From NCBI GenBank assembly GCA_045546275.1, contig JAZQCM010000003.1, positions 1-46,514 of the forward strand: a stretch of 46,514 nt of DNA, read 5' to 3'. This stretch comes from RGIG1927 sp045546275. Its GTDB lineage: Bacteria > Bacillota > Clostridia > UMGS1883. A program made the position numbers and the translations under genes. Positions 23,801-30,172 of this stretch are shown in pieces (position 1 is the first letter of the stretch; each line of letters starts with the position of its first letter). The notes beneath the pieces are model-generated. The model did not search any database, was not told the DNA's origin, and worked only from the letters and a program-made list of their open reading frames with translations.

Positions 23801-24292
23801 AAAATCGTCCTTTTTGTTAATGCCTGTATTGTTTCTTTCAACAACGCAGATGATTTCGTTTTTCCCCTTGCCGTTAAACTTAACAGCTGTTCCGATTTCG
23901 CCCAGCTTACTTTCAACAAGCTTTTCACCGTTAAGATATACTGTGAGCTTATCTTCCACGTTTTCAAAAACAAGGAACTTTTCGCCGGTAGCCTTAAAGG
24001 TTGTTTTGTAAACGCCTGCACTTCTCACGCCGTCGTCCTCGGGCATTCCCCAACCTGTCATTTCCTCGTAAAAATACGAGGGGTAGCCAAAGCCCTGCAT
24101 TTCCATTGCACCGGGAACCTGAATTTTTTTCTCAAATGCAATTTTTGTTACATCCTTGGGCACTTCGTTTGCACTTGGATAATACATAAAATCCCATGTG
24201 CCTGCAAGTGCTACATCTTCTGCTGCCTGCACACAAGGCACAATTGCCAGCATCAGAATAAGCGCCACAACTAAACTTAAAACTTTTTTCAT
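20807..24292 (-). CDS. Secreted GH2-fold protein with LamG insertion and NPCBM domain, catalytic acid/base missing
   Basis: An 1161-residue protein with a signal peptide (1-24, ending VQAAE). In order: GH2 jelly roll (25-185), a (beta/alpha)8-like region (190-365, with DEAN at 262-265), a LamG-type sandwich (about 380-520), the GGDFGDDPN loop (549-557), the beta-galactosidase small-chain sandwich (about 590-880), and an NPCBM-like domain (about 1000-1090). The general acid/base motif WSLGNES is WSVGFGN (298-304), so Asn-Glu is Phe-Gly; the segment with the nucleophile is much shortened (Glu332 may align). It is probably a sugar-binding protein rather than a beta-galactosidase. It starts 5 bp after the penicillin-binding protein gene. 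Confidence 0.85.
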   Translation of the reverse strand: MKKVLSLVVALILMLAIVPCVQAAEDVALAGTWDFMYYPSANEVPKDVTKIAFEKKIQVPGAMEMQGFGYPSYFYEEMTGWGMPEDDGVRSAGVYKTTFKATGEKFLVFENVEDKLTVYLNGEKLVESKLGEIGTAVKFNGKGKNEIICVVERNNTGINKKDDFNLSGIMGNVYVTDSITVEQASKEVEIKDNKLYVDGQRVVLKGVKYTPTYPENGNTITDEQIKKDLQLIKEYGFNAVWTSCAPKAFYLEAERLGLYVIDEANVNLSQADRDGETAKKRVEEMVEKHFGYKSVIMWSVGFGNGGGNLINSVKELDNRPVAQEVTFAPDFEVFGNTGGMEDWVDSLGKGNVGGFVDEFADKELYYTQSAYLFEAKDTVTGEKITIDGEVENYKGVQYLGDASFVRNIEKLDKYTIVTELAAVDGDRVIFEKGNVKFEVRSGRARFNVGDKRVRADVYEGKIAAVYQDGEIQLFVNNAFVGNETGNAEIEGDYTIGSGQTALRYIEIYNDALTLDELLEGADEKKLVSRVAFDDVNVKEDKSYKFLAYGGDFGDDPNSYYKCLTGIFSSTREPHPEAEAFKQILSEKPVLGMATVSAISVEDLKKVTPVIENDAAMWSTDKFKVTVDALGKVTSYVYDSKELLTDAMYPTVLRDNTLSEYEMGIDNYEDWRAVSHRIKGDVFFVEIMNTQSQGKLSLAYYMTEDGAMHVSMQSVVSDDAQRPTFIGFRGAGNYNKASWVGKELSSYPDRESKGATTLYTMDIDSMTDNYTIVQENGNKNAWKATLESSDGKVLSFGAGLKDLNFAVHNYSPWAVDETERFEDIKKEDKAYFRVGGYIAGLGTDNKYKLNNNIYGYDFSIIPFDCDYIYSYDEVAGLYIPADESFSAFTHMVKDYVVNVNNPFGTQLEVWGLGSEYMGKGADKAVVGDYTVYFAPKKEYLSDMSHSGDATVANDIDFNGNAITIRGNGWEAGKVYEKGVNIKNGSVTYTIPDFTNHTFTAVIGKADFDWRRMGGFDRSMFDATATVTIALDDKVVYEKKDVSMRSGSEKVSIDVSGATCMTITVTGSGKAPMYEDVVIADAVLTPNGPVIVDFVKENGKAEIVVLNTDKDYVDVVLTATENNVVTMESVRVGKGLYEKIEINASSDAVVKAYVTGIGEIISE

Positions 24293-24297
24293 TTATA

Positions 24298-25695
24298 TCA
24301 TCCTTTCAAATAATACTCTATCAATTCCCTTGCAATAGGAGCACAGCTACTGCCTGTTTTGCCTGTGTATTCCTGCATAACACAAACTGCAATGGTGGGG
24401 TCTTCTGCAGGCGCATAGCACACAAACCATGCATGCTCCTTGCCTTCTTTTTCGTTTTCGGCAGTACCTGTTTTGCCTGCAACCTGCACATTTGAAATCT
24501 GTGCGCCTTTGCCTGTGCCTGTCTGCACACATTCAATCATATATTCCTCAATTGTGTCAGCTATTTCCTTTGTTGTTGCAGTTTTCCATACCTTTGGCTT
24601 TTTTTCATACACAACGTCACTACCGCTGTTGTACGCCGCTTTTTCCACAATGTAGGGCTCCATAATAATGCCGTCGTTTGCAATTGCCGCAGCAACCAGT
24701 GCCATATTGAGTGGCGTTACCAGAAGCTTGCCCTGACCCATTCCACACGCCGCAAGGTCGGTTTTGCTCATTCTGTCGTAATTGAAAAGGGACTTTGAGG
24801 TTTGGGTATCAAAGGGGATTTTTTCGCCTATACCAAACTTTGAAACTGTTTTTTTGAACCTGCTCTCGCCCACATTTACGGCATATGTTGCAAACATAAC
24901 ATTACTTGATTTTGCAAAGCCTTTTTTAGTATCAATAAGTCCGTATTTATTACTGTCGTAGTTTTTGAACTCGTATCCGTCAATAACCACGCTGCCGTTG
25001 TCTTCAATTTCAACAGCGCAGCCATCCTCCAGTGCCGCCACCGCAGTAACAATTTTAAAGGTTGAACCGGGTGCATACAAGCCCTGTGCCCCACGGCCTA
25101 CAAAGGGGGCATCCTCATCAACTGACAAGTTCCCGAAATTTTCCTCCAGGCTTTCCTCAGTTGTGTCAAAGGAGGGGTTTGAATACATGCACATTACCGC
25201 CCCTGTTTTCGGGTCAAGTGCCACAACTGCACCATTTTTCTTTTTCATAAGCTGCTCGGCTTTTTCCGTGAGCTTATTGTTGAGGGTAAGGTACAAATCA
25301 GCGCCTCTTGGCATTTGCTTTGTGCCCGAAAGCATGTTTGAAACACTGTCAACCACATTGGCTGTTACCAGTTTTTCGTTAAAGGTGTTTTCCAAGCCAA
25401 CTCTTCCGTACTTAACGTGATTATAGCCAATTAAATGGCAAAAACGCTCAGGATAGTTATATATTCTCTTCTGAACATTTTCATCCACCACGCTGTATGC
25501 AAGAATTGTGCCGTTAGAGTCGTAAATACTGCCTCGGAGCACGCTTTCTTCTCTTTCTCTTATTCGTTTGTTATATCCGCTTTCAATAACGGTTTCTGCT
25601 TCAAAAAGAGTGAAATAAGTAAGATACAACGCCAAGGATAAGAACATAACTGACATGCACACCATGAGCCATATGATTTTTTTGTTATATTTCAT
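24298..25695 (-). CDS. pbpA: Penicillin-binding protein, class B transpeptidase
   Basis: A 465-residue protein with one N-terminal membrane anchor (7-30), a short dimerisation region (RGSIYDSNGTILA) and a transpeptidase domain. The active-site motifs are STFK (Ser211, Lys214), SSN (263-265) and KTGT (408-411). It crosslinks peptidoglycan and works with the FtsW/RodA glycosyltransferase upstream, whose end it overlaps by 11 bp. The short form and FHA-RodA-PbpA order are typical of Firmicutes and Actinobacteria. The GGAGGGAA site precedes the ATG. Confidence 0.93.
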   Translation of the reverse strand: MKYNKKIIWLMVCMSVMFLSLALYLTYFTLFEAETVIESGYNKRIREREESVLRGSIYDSNGTILAYSVVDENVQKRIYNYPERFCHLIGYNHVKYGRVGLENTFNEKLVTANVVDSVSNMLSGTKQMPRGADLYLTLNNKLTEKAEQLMKKKNGAVVALDPKTGAVMCMYSNPSFDTTEESLEENFGNLSVDEDAPFVGRGAQGLYAPGSTFKIVTAVAALEDGCAVEIEDNGSVVIDGYEFKNYDSNKYGLIDTKKGFAKSSNVMFATYAVNVGESRFKKTVSKFGIGEKIPFDTQTSKSLFNYDRMSKTDLAACGMGQGKLLVTPLNMALVAAAIANDGIIMEPYIVEKAAYNSGSDVVYEKKPKVWKTATTKEIADTIEEYMIECVQTGTGKGAQISNVQVAGKTGTAENEKEGKEHAWFVCYAPAEDPTIAVCVMQEYTGKTGSSCAPIARELIEYYLKG

Positions 25696-26950
25696 CCTCT
25701 ATTTCCCTCCTTCTTGCGGATATGCCCTGCAAAATTCCAAGTGCAAGGAATGTTGCCACCATGCTTGAGCCACCATAGGATACGAAGGGAAGTGTGATGC
25801 CCGTTAAGGGTATGAGCTTTATAACACCGCCTATAATCACAAAGGTCTGCACGCCCAGCATAACGCCTAAGCCCATTGCAACAGCCTTGTTAAAATCGTT
25901 GTTTGTTGAAAGGGAAATTTTAAATGCACGGTACACTAAAACGAAGTACAGCATAATAACTGCCAAACCACCCAAAATGCCCATTTCCTCACATATTGCG
26001 GAGAAAATAAAGTCACTGTGCACCTCGGGAATGTAGTAGGGACTGCCAACGCCAATACCCCTACCTGCAAAGCCACCCTCGCCTATTGCAAAAAGTGACT
26101 GTGTTATCTGATAGCCTTTCCCCGATGCATCATAGAAGGGATGAAGCCATGTTTCAACTCTCACTCTTATGTGGCTCATAAAAAGTGTGCCGAAAAACGC
26201 CATGAAAACTGCCACAATAAAGTTTAAAAACACAATTCGTTTTTCGTTGCCGTAAACTGCAACAAAGGAAATGTAAATTGCAAAGAACACAACCGCCGTA
26301 CCCCAGTCACGCTGAATCACCAGGAAAAACAAAAACAGGTAGGAAACCAACGTTGCCGCATAGTTTCTGCCTTCACGGGTGTGGTAAAGAGTTCTTAATT
26401 TCCATTGCCCTTCTTTAGGCTCCTTGTAGCCGTTTGTGTAAACGCCTGCCAAGGTTAAAACAAACAAAACCTTTATTATTTCACTGGGCTGGAAGGAAAA
26501 ACCGCCCACTATAAGCCAGCTTTTTGCGCCATGGCTTGAATAGCCGAAAAGTGCTGTTATCACAAAAAGTGCAATGCCCGAAATAACGTAGAGCTTATTG
26601 AGCTTGTTCCAATGCTTGACCTTTTTGTAAATAACGCTCACAATCAAAAACAATGCCGCACCAATACTGAACCACACAACCTGCCTTTGACCATGCCCTG
26701 TGCCAAGCCTTAAAAGCATGGTAACACCAATTACACCAAGCATTGAGGTAATAAGAAATATGTAGTTGTCACCAAGGGGGAAAATTGCTAAAAGTGTGTA
26801 CACAACTGCAAGCACCAAGCTCATGCCCCCAAGGAGTATAACCGTGTCGGGACTAATTTGCCCCTGGTTCAAGGAAACCAGCACACCGCCCAACAGCGTT
26901 ACCAGCAATATGTATACCAACGGTCTTACCGTTATTGTGTTGTTTCTCAT
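25685..26950 (-). CDS. rodA: FtsW/RodA/SpoVE family peptidoglycan polymerase
   Basis: A 421-residue SEDS membrane protein with about ten helices. Family motifs: GAKSWLIVGGFSFQPSEIIK (the loop with the GGFSFQPSE signature), QRDWGTAVVFFAIY, and near the end ITLPFVSYGGSSMVATFLALG. It polymerises lipid II glycan strands with the class B penicillin-binding protein encoded next. Whether it serves elongation, division or sporulation cannot be decided from sequence. Confidence 0.93.
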   Translation of the reverse strand: MRNNTITVRPLVYILLVTLLGGVLVSLNQGQISPDTVILLGGMSLVLAVVYTLLAIFPLGDNYIFLITSMLGVIGVTMLLRLGTGHGQRQVVWFSIGAALFLIVSVIYKKVKHWNKLNKLYVISGIALFVITALFGYSSHGAKSWLIVGGFSFQPSEIIKVLFVLTLAGVYTNGYKEPKEGQWKLRTLYHTREGRNYAATLVSYLFLFFLVIQRDWGTAVVFFAIYISFVAVYGNEKRIVFLNFIVAVFMAFFGTLFMSHIRVRVETWLHPFYDASGKGYQITQSLFAIGEGGFAGRGIGVGSPYYIPEVHSDFIFSAICEEMGILGGLAVIMLYFVLVYRAFKISLSTNNDFNKAVAMGLGVMLGVQTFVIIGGVIKLIPLTGITLPFVSYGGSSMVATFLALGILQGISARRREIEDEI

Positions 26951-26969
26951 TTTTTCAGAGCCTTTCTGT

Positions 26970-27413
26970 TTAATTCTCAGGTTTTACGAACAGGAACATT
27001 AACGAGCCAACAGAAATCTTATCGCCGTCAATAAGCTCAACAACCTCGTTGTTAACCTCTTCACCGTTTAAAAGAGTGCCGTTTGCGCTGTCCAGATCTT
27101 CAATAAAGAAGGTTCCCTCTGCCTGATAAATCCTGCAGTGCTTACTGCTGAGAGCCTTATCGTCAATACAAATATTACAGCCCTTGCTTCTGCCAATGGT
27201 GTTGTCCTTTTCAAGCTCATAGGTTTCTTCAACCTGGAAGGTAAGCTTTTTCTTCAAGTTCATCAGCTTAAGATACCCTGTGTCGGGCAAAATGTTTTTC
27301 TTTCTGCCCATTGTGCGGATGTCAAGATAAATCATCCTGATAATGGCATAAATGAAAAGATACACTATGATAACAAAAATATAAGTAAGAATTTTAGGCA
27401 ATATCTGACTCAC
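26970..27413 (-). CDS. FHA domain protein with membrane anchor
   Basis: A 147-residue protein: one N-terminal membrane helix (about 7-27), a basic linker, and an FHA domain (about 60-140) with the phosphothreonine-binding signature NTIGRSKGCNICIDD, LSSKHCRIY and LDSANGTLLNG. FHA proteins in this position link Ser/Thr kinase signalling to cell-wall synthesis. GTG at 27413 is chosen as start because AAGGTG lies 6 bp upstream; ATG at 27434 is an alternative (154 residues). First gene of the rodA-pbpA-GH2-like unit. Confidence 0.88.
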   Translation of the reverse strand: MSQILPKILTYIFVIIVYLFIYAIIRMIYLDIRTMGRKKNILPDTGYLKLMNLKKKLTFQVEETYELEKDNTIGRSKGCNICIDDKALSSKHCRIYQAEGTFFIEDLDSANGTLLNGEEVNNEVVELIDGDKISVGSLMFLFVKPEN

Positions 27414-27462
27414 AAAAAGCACCTTCATTTCCATAAATTTTCAATTACAAAATTACTATTTT

Positions 27463-27491
27463 ATTATATCAACTTTTCTTTATTTTTGCAA
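27463..27491 (-). promoter_or_regulatory. Promoter of the FHA-rodA-pbpA unit
   Basis: TTGCAA (27491-27486) and TATAAT (27468-27463), 17 bp apart, minus strand. Confidence 0.65.
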
Positions 27492-27612
27492 TAGTTATCG
27501 TAAAAAATGAGCATGAAAACAAAAATAAAATATGTTTTGAAATAAAATACTACAACGAACTATCAGTATAATATTTCATTGCCTCAGAAGGGAAATTGTA
27601 TCAAAAACACTA

Positions 27613-27641
27613 TTGACAAAAAACGGCGAGGGTGGTATATT
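27613..27641 (+). promoter_or_regulatory. Promoter of the riboswitch-folT transcript
   Basis: TTGACA (27613-27618) and TATATT (27636-27641), 17 bp apart. Transcription would start at about 27648, the first base of the riboswitch. Positions 27492-27612 hold no gene that I can see. Confidence 0.8.
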
Positions 27642-27647
27642 CGTGTT

Positions 27648-27799
27648 AGCAAAGTAGGATTTCTTGCGTTAAGTGGGATAAGAACGGGAAGTTGTCTTAT
27701 CCACGAAGGTTTTTACCGCGATAAGATTTCCGCATTCCGTTGCTGCAAAAATCTTTTGTGCATCTTTTTTGTAGCAATATACTATGAAAGAGGTGTTTT
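27648..27799 (+). promoter_or_regulatory. Tetrahydrofolate (THF) riboswitch and expression platform
   Basis: The aptamer (27648-27744) has the hallmark conserved pieces of the THF riboswitch: GTAGGATTTC, TTGCGTTAAGTG, a GGATAAGA/TCTTATCC stem around GGGAAGTTG, ACGAAGG, ACCGCGATAAG and TTCCGCATTCCG. Closing stem: AGCAA (27648-27652) with TTGCT (27740-27744). The same TTGCTGCAAAAA can instead pair with TTTTTGTAGCAA (27767-27779), so closing the aptamer frees that downstream strand. The ATCTTT segment could pair with the AAAGAGGTG ribosome binding site. This suggests folate-dependent control, probably of translation. Confidence 0.9.
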
Positions 27800-27802
27800 T
27801 TT

Positions 27803-28324
27803 ATGAAAAAATTTACAACCAAAGAAATTTGCACAGTAGCCGTATTTGTTGCTTTAACAGTGGTTTTGTCCATGGTGTCAAACCTTCGCATAGGCAACTA
27901 CATCGAAATCTCCTTTAAGTTTATTCCGGTATTTATTATCGGTGCGCTTTTTGGCCCAATCCTTTCGGGATTAACCTCACTTTTAGGCGATGTTGTTACA
28001 GTAATGCTCTTTACAGGCGGCGCGCCGTTAATAGGGCTTTTTGTAACTGAGTTTATTTCGGGCTTTATCTACGGTGCTCTTTTTTACAACAAGTACGAAA
28101 AGTCCGCATCCTATGTTGTCCGCATGGTAGTATGCGTGCTTTTGCAGTTTGCTTTAAGCCTGTTTGTAAATTCCTACATTCTTTTCCATGCAGGGTATTT
28201 CTCAAGCTTTTCGGTTGCTATCGGCATTCGCTTCTGGGCAAGCTTTTCAAAAATCTTCATGCAGGTGGCAGTTATCATTCTTGCCCCCTACTACTTAAAG
28301 GTTTTTTCACGCTTTACAAAATAA
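27803..28324 (+). CDS. folT: Folate-specific S component of an ECF transporter
   Basis: A 173-residue membrane protein with six helices. The FolT family is recognised from EICTVAVFVALTVVLSM, the loop NLRIGNYIEISFKFIPVFI, the signature GPILSGLTSLLGDVVTVM and the final RFWASFSKIFMQVAVII. It binds folate and docks on a shared EcfT-EcfAA' module, which is not in this window. The THF riboswitch directly upstream confirms the substrate. AGAGGTG precedes the ATG. Confidence 0.93.
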   Translation: MKKFTTKEICTVAVFVALTVVLSMVSNLRIGNYIEISFKFIPVFIIGALFGPILSGLTSLLGDVVTVMLFTGGAPLIGLFVTEFISGFIYGALFYNKYEKSASYVVRMVVCVLLQFALSLFVNSYILFHAGYFSSFSVAIGIRFWASFSKIFMQVAVIILAPYYLKVFSRFTK

Positions 28325-28339
28325 TTTGTTTTTACTAAA

Positions 28340-28374
28340 AAGGATGTACGCTTCTTTGTGTACATCCCTTTTTG
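28340..28374 (+). terminator. Terminator after folT
   Basis: GGATGTAC (28342-28349) pairs with GTACATCC (28360-28367), followed by CTTTTT. Confidence 0.85.
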
Positions 28375-28394
28375 TTTGCAATTGTTCAGCATTG

Positions 28395-28470
28395 CTGAAA
28401 TTATTTTTATTTATATTAATATTATTATTATTTTTTTTATTATTATTTTTATTATTATTCTTATTATTAC
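28395..28470. repeat. ATT-rich low-complexity tract
   Basis: About 75 bp of imperfect TTA/ATT triplets. On the minus strand it reads as runs of asparagine codons, on the plus strand as leucines. Probably a slippage tract marking the edge of the inserted segment. Confidence 0.7.
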
Positions 28471-28503
28471 CAGCATTTGTTAGCATTTGCTCAATTTGTT
28501 CAT

Positions 28504-28532
28504 TTGACACAATCTGCAAATCATATTATAAT
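28504..28532 (+). promoter_or_regulatory. Perfect consensus promoter in the insert
   Basis: TTGACA (28504-28509) and TATAAT (28527-28532), 17 bp apart. It reads into the gene fragment and the 206-residue membrane protein gene. Confidence 0.65.
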
Positions 28533-28579
28533 GGTTTCAGAACACACAAAGGATGGGATTTTTTTGTTCAATCAAACGG

Positions 28580-28605
28580 ACACAAGGGGACGGTTCTATT
28601 GTGTT
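28580..28605 (+). repeat. REP-like 26-bp repeat, copy 1
   Basis: Identical to 29879-29904, in the same orientation. It has ACACAA and TTGTGT ends that can pair around GGGGACGGTTCTA. The GGGGACGGTTCT core is familiar from short repeats near IS200-type REP-associated transposases in Firmicutes. Weaker copies are at about 29376-29395 and 29859-29871. Confidence 0.75.
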
Positions 28606-28736
28606 CAGTTACAATTGCAACAACAGAAGCCGGTAGCGAACACACTGGTGTTAGTGTATCATTAGGCACGGGAACGGGAGTTTCATTAGATGCTGCTATT
28701 TCCATCGGAGGTAATGTCTTGTCAAGTAATTATTAA
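28606..28736 (+). pseudogene. Possible gene tail interrupted by the REP-like repeat
   Basis: The frame after the repeat (SVTIATTEAGSEHTG, then VSLGTGTGVSLDAAI and VLSSNY) is open, glycine/serine/threonine-rich, and ends 15 bp before the next start codon. Upstream of the repeat the frame is different or low complexity. It looks like the 3' end of a disrupted gene, with low certainty. Confidence 0.25.
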
Positions 28737-28751
28737 ATTCGGAGGGGTTTT

Positions 28752-29372
28752 ATGTGTAAAAAAGTAAGATTTCTTGTTGGACTATTTGCTTTTGTTGGTT
28801 TGCTTTTTAGTTTTTTTTCAGTTTTATTCGGAGATTTCACCGCGGCACCTGTAAGTGGGTCTGGAATTATAACTGATGGAGTTAATTTGAATGATGTGAT
28901 TTACGTGGTGCAATCTAAAAGTAGTGATATTTACACATTAGGCGCTACGTGTGTGCAGAAATTTGATAAAGCAGGTAATTTTATTAGAGGCGCTTATTTC
29001 GATTCTAACGAGATGAAAAGAGTGACTAATTCCGAATTCCTTTCTTTAAACAATGACAAAATAATAGTATTTGATGATGGAGATAATAAAATTACTACAT
29101 TTGATGAAGATTTCAATACGCTGAATATATTAAAAGTTGATAGTGCGTATAGTCCCAATGATTTTTATGCAGCGTTTCCATCTTCAGATAAATCAAAGAA
29201 GAGCGTGAAACTAATGTTATCTAATTATGTGCGAATAAATAACGAAGAGATAGAGCTTGACGCTCCAAGAAATCCTTTTACATCTCGAAATGGAGGTTTT
29301 ATAATATTAATTCTATCTGCGATAACATTATTGTATATTTTTAAAGATAATTTTAATTTAACGGAAGAATAA
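28752..29372 (+). CDS. Hypothetical membrane-anchored protein
   Basis: A 206-residue protein with an N-terminal membrane helix (about 7-26) and a C-terminal one (about 183-199). The part between (FDKAGNFIRGAYFDSNEMKR, then IIVFDDGDNKITTFDEDFN) has the strand-turn rhythm of a beta-propeller-like or lyase-like extracytoplasmic domain (F-D-x-x-G-x-F repeats), but no family is recognised. GGAGGGG precedes the ATG. AT-rich codon use differs from neighbours, consistent with an acquired segment between REP-like repeats. Confidence 0.7.
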   Translation: MCKKVRFLVGLFAFVGLLFSFFSVLFGDFTAAPVSGSGIITDGVNLNDVIYVVQSKSSDIYTLGATCVQKFDKAGNFIRGAYFDSNEMKRVTNSEFLSLNNDKIIVFDDGDNKITTFDEDFNTLNILKVDSAYSPNDFYAAFPSSDKSKKSVKLMLSNYVRINNEEIELDAPRNPFTSRNGGFIILILSAITLLYIFKDNFNLTEE

Positions 29373-29467
29373 GACAAGAACACAAGGGGCGGTTTATCCA
29401 TTGAGATTAATCTTTCATAACTTTATAGGCAACTAAATTATTACTCAATGAAGGAGACTTGTTTACC

Positions 29468-29851
29468 ATGAAAGAGAAACGCATAGTGGCTTTTATTATT
29501 GATTATCTTTTTGCTACTATTATTATAACAATGTTAGCTTTATTTTTGATATTCAGTCAATATTTCTTAACCGAAAAGGAAGTTGTTAATTTAGCAATAT
29601 ATATTGTGCCATGTATTATTTTAGCAGATTCCTATCTAGTTCTAAGGGATATAATTTTTGTAGGACAAAGTTTTGGAAAACGTTTAATGAAAATTAAATT
29701 ATGTAAAACAAACGGGCCCAAAATAAATTTCCTTAATATTGTTTTATATGATATTACAGTATTAATATGGCCAATTGAAGCTATTTTATTGATAACAAAA
29801 GGATTTACAATCGGGGAGCTTATATCAAACTTAAAACTTGATGTATCATGA
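29468..29851 (+). CDS. RDD family membrane protein
   Basis: A 127-residue protein with three or four membrane helices. The RDD signature is RIVAFIIDYLFATIII at the start (R, then DY in place of D-D), and the loop GQSFGKRLMKIKL in the middle. RDD proteins are small membrane proteins, some of which act in ion exchange or as helpers of secreted proteins. The ATG at 29468 follows AAGGAG by 11 bp; a TTG nine bases earlier is less likely. It shares the AT-rich insert with the previous gene. Confidence 0.8.
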   Translation: MKEKRIVAFIIDYLFATIIITMLALFLIFSQYFLTEKEVVNLAIYIVPCIILADSYLVLRDIIFVGQSFGKRLMKIKLCKTNGPKINFLNIVLYDITVLIWPIEAILLITKGFTIGELISNLKLDVS

Positions 29852-29878
29852 ACCAAAAGAACACAAGAGGGGGACACA

Positions 29879-29904
29879 ACACAAGGGGACGGTTCTATTG
29901 TGTT
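29879..29904 (+). repeat. REP-like 26-bp repeat, copy 2
   Basis: Identical to 28580-28605. With copy 1 it brackets a 1.27-kb AT-rich segment holding the two membrane protein genes. A related GGGACGTGCCTG piece follows at 29926-29937. Confidence 0.75.
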
Positions 29905-29972
29905 GACAAATTTAGGGTGCAATCAGGGACGTGCCTGTTTTTGCACATCGGGTAATTAGACTGTAAAACACC

Positions 29973-30003
29973 AAAACAGCGTGGAGTTTCCACGCTGTTT
30001 TTT
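29973..30003. terminator. Bidirectional terminator
   Basis: AAACAGCGTGG (29974-29984) pairs with CCACGCTGTTT (29990-30000), with A and T runs outside. It ends the tiny lipoprotein gene on the minus strand and the insert on the plus strand. Confidence 0.88.
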
Positions 30004-30005
30004 CA

Positions 30006-30128
30006 TTATTGCACAATTACAAATTCTGTTGTTTCGGTGGGTGCTTCGTCCTCTGCCCATATACCGCAGGCACACAAAGAACCCAAAAGCATTATTCCAA
30101 CTAAAATCCAAGCTATTGACTTTTTCAC
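30006..30128 (-). CDS. Tiny lipoprotein, 40 residues, GTG start
   Basis: A 40-residue precursor: KKSIAWILVGIMLLGSLCA, then Cys21 followed by GIWAEDEAPTETTEFVIVQ. The LCA-C lipobox and the short acidic threonine-rich tail parallel the lipoprotein at 17596-17727, although the sequences are not alike enough to prove homology. GTG at 30128 is the start; AAAGGGG lies 8 bp upstream. It begins 44 bp after the hydF stop codon with no promoter of its own seen, so it may be transcribed with hydF. It ends 3 bp before a terminator. Confidence 0.7.
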   Translation of the reverse strand: MKKSIAWILVGIMLLGSLCACGIWAEDEAPTETTEFVIVQ

Positions 30129-30172
30129 AAGACTATCCCCTTTCACGTAATTAATATGCAAGGGGGTTTGTT

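Noticed and set aside
28307..28519. A 70-codon minus-strand frame with runs of asparagine, starting at TTG
   Set aside because: The asparagine run comes from the ATT-type tract, there is no ribosome binding site, and the frame crosses the folT terminator.
28326..28736. A 136-codon plus-strand frame with leucine runs
   Set aside because: It passes through the folT terminator and the ATT tract. Only the part after the REP-like repeat could be a real gene tail, so it is listed as a fragment.
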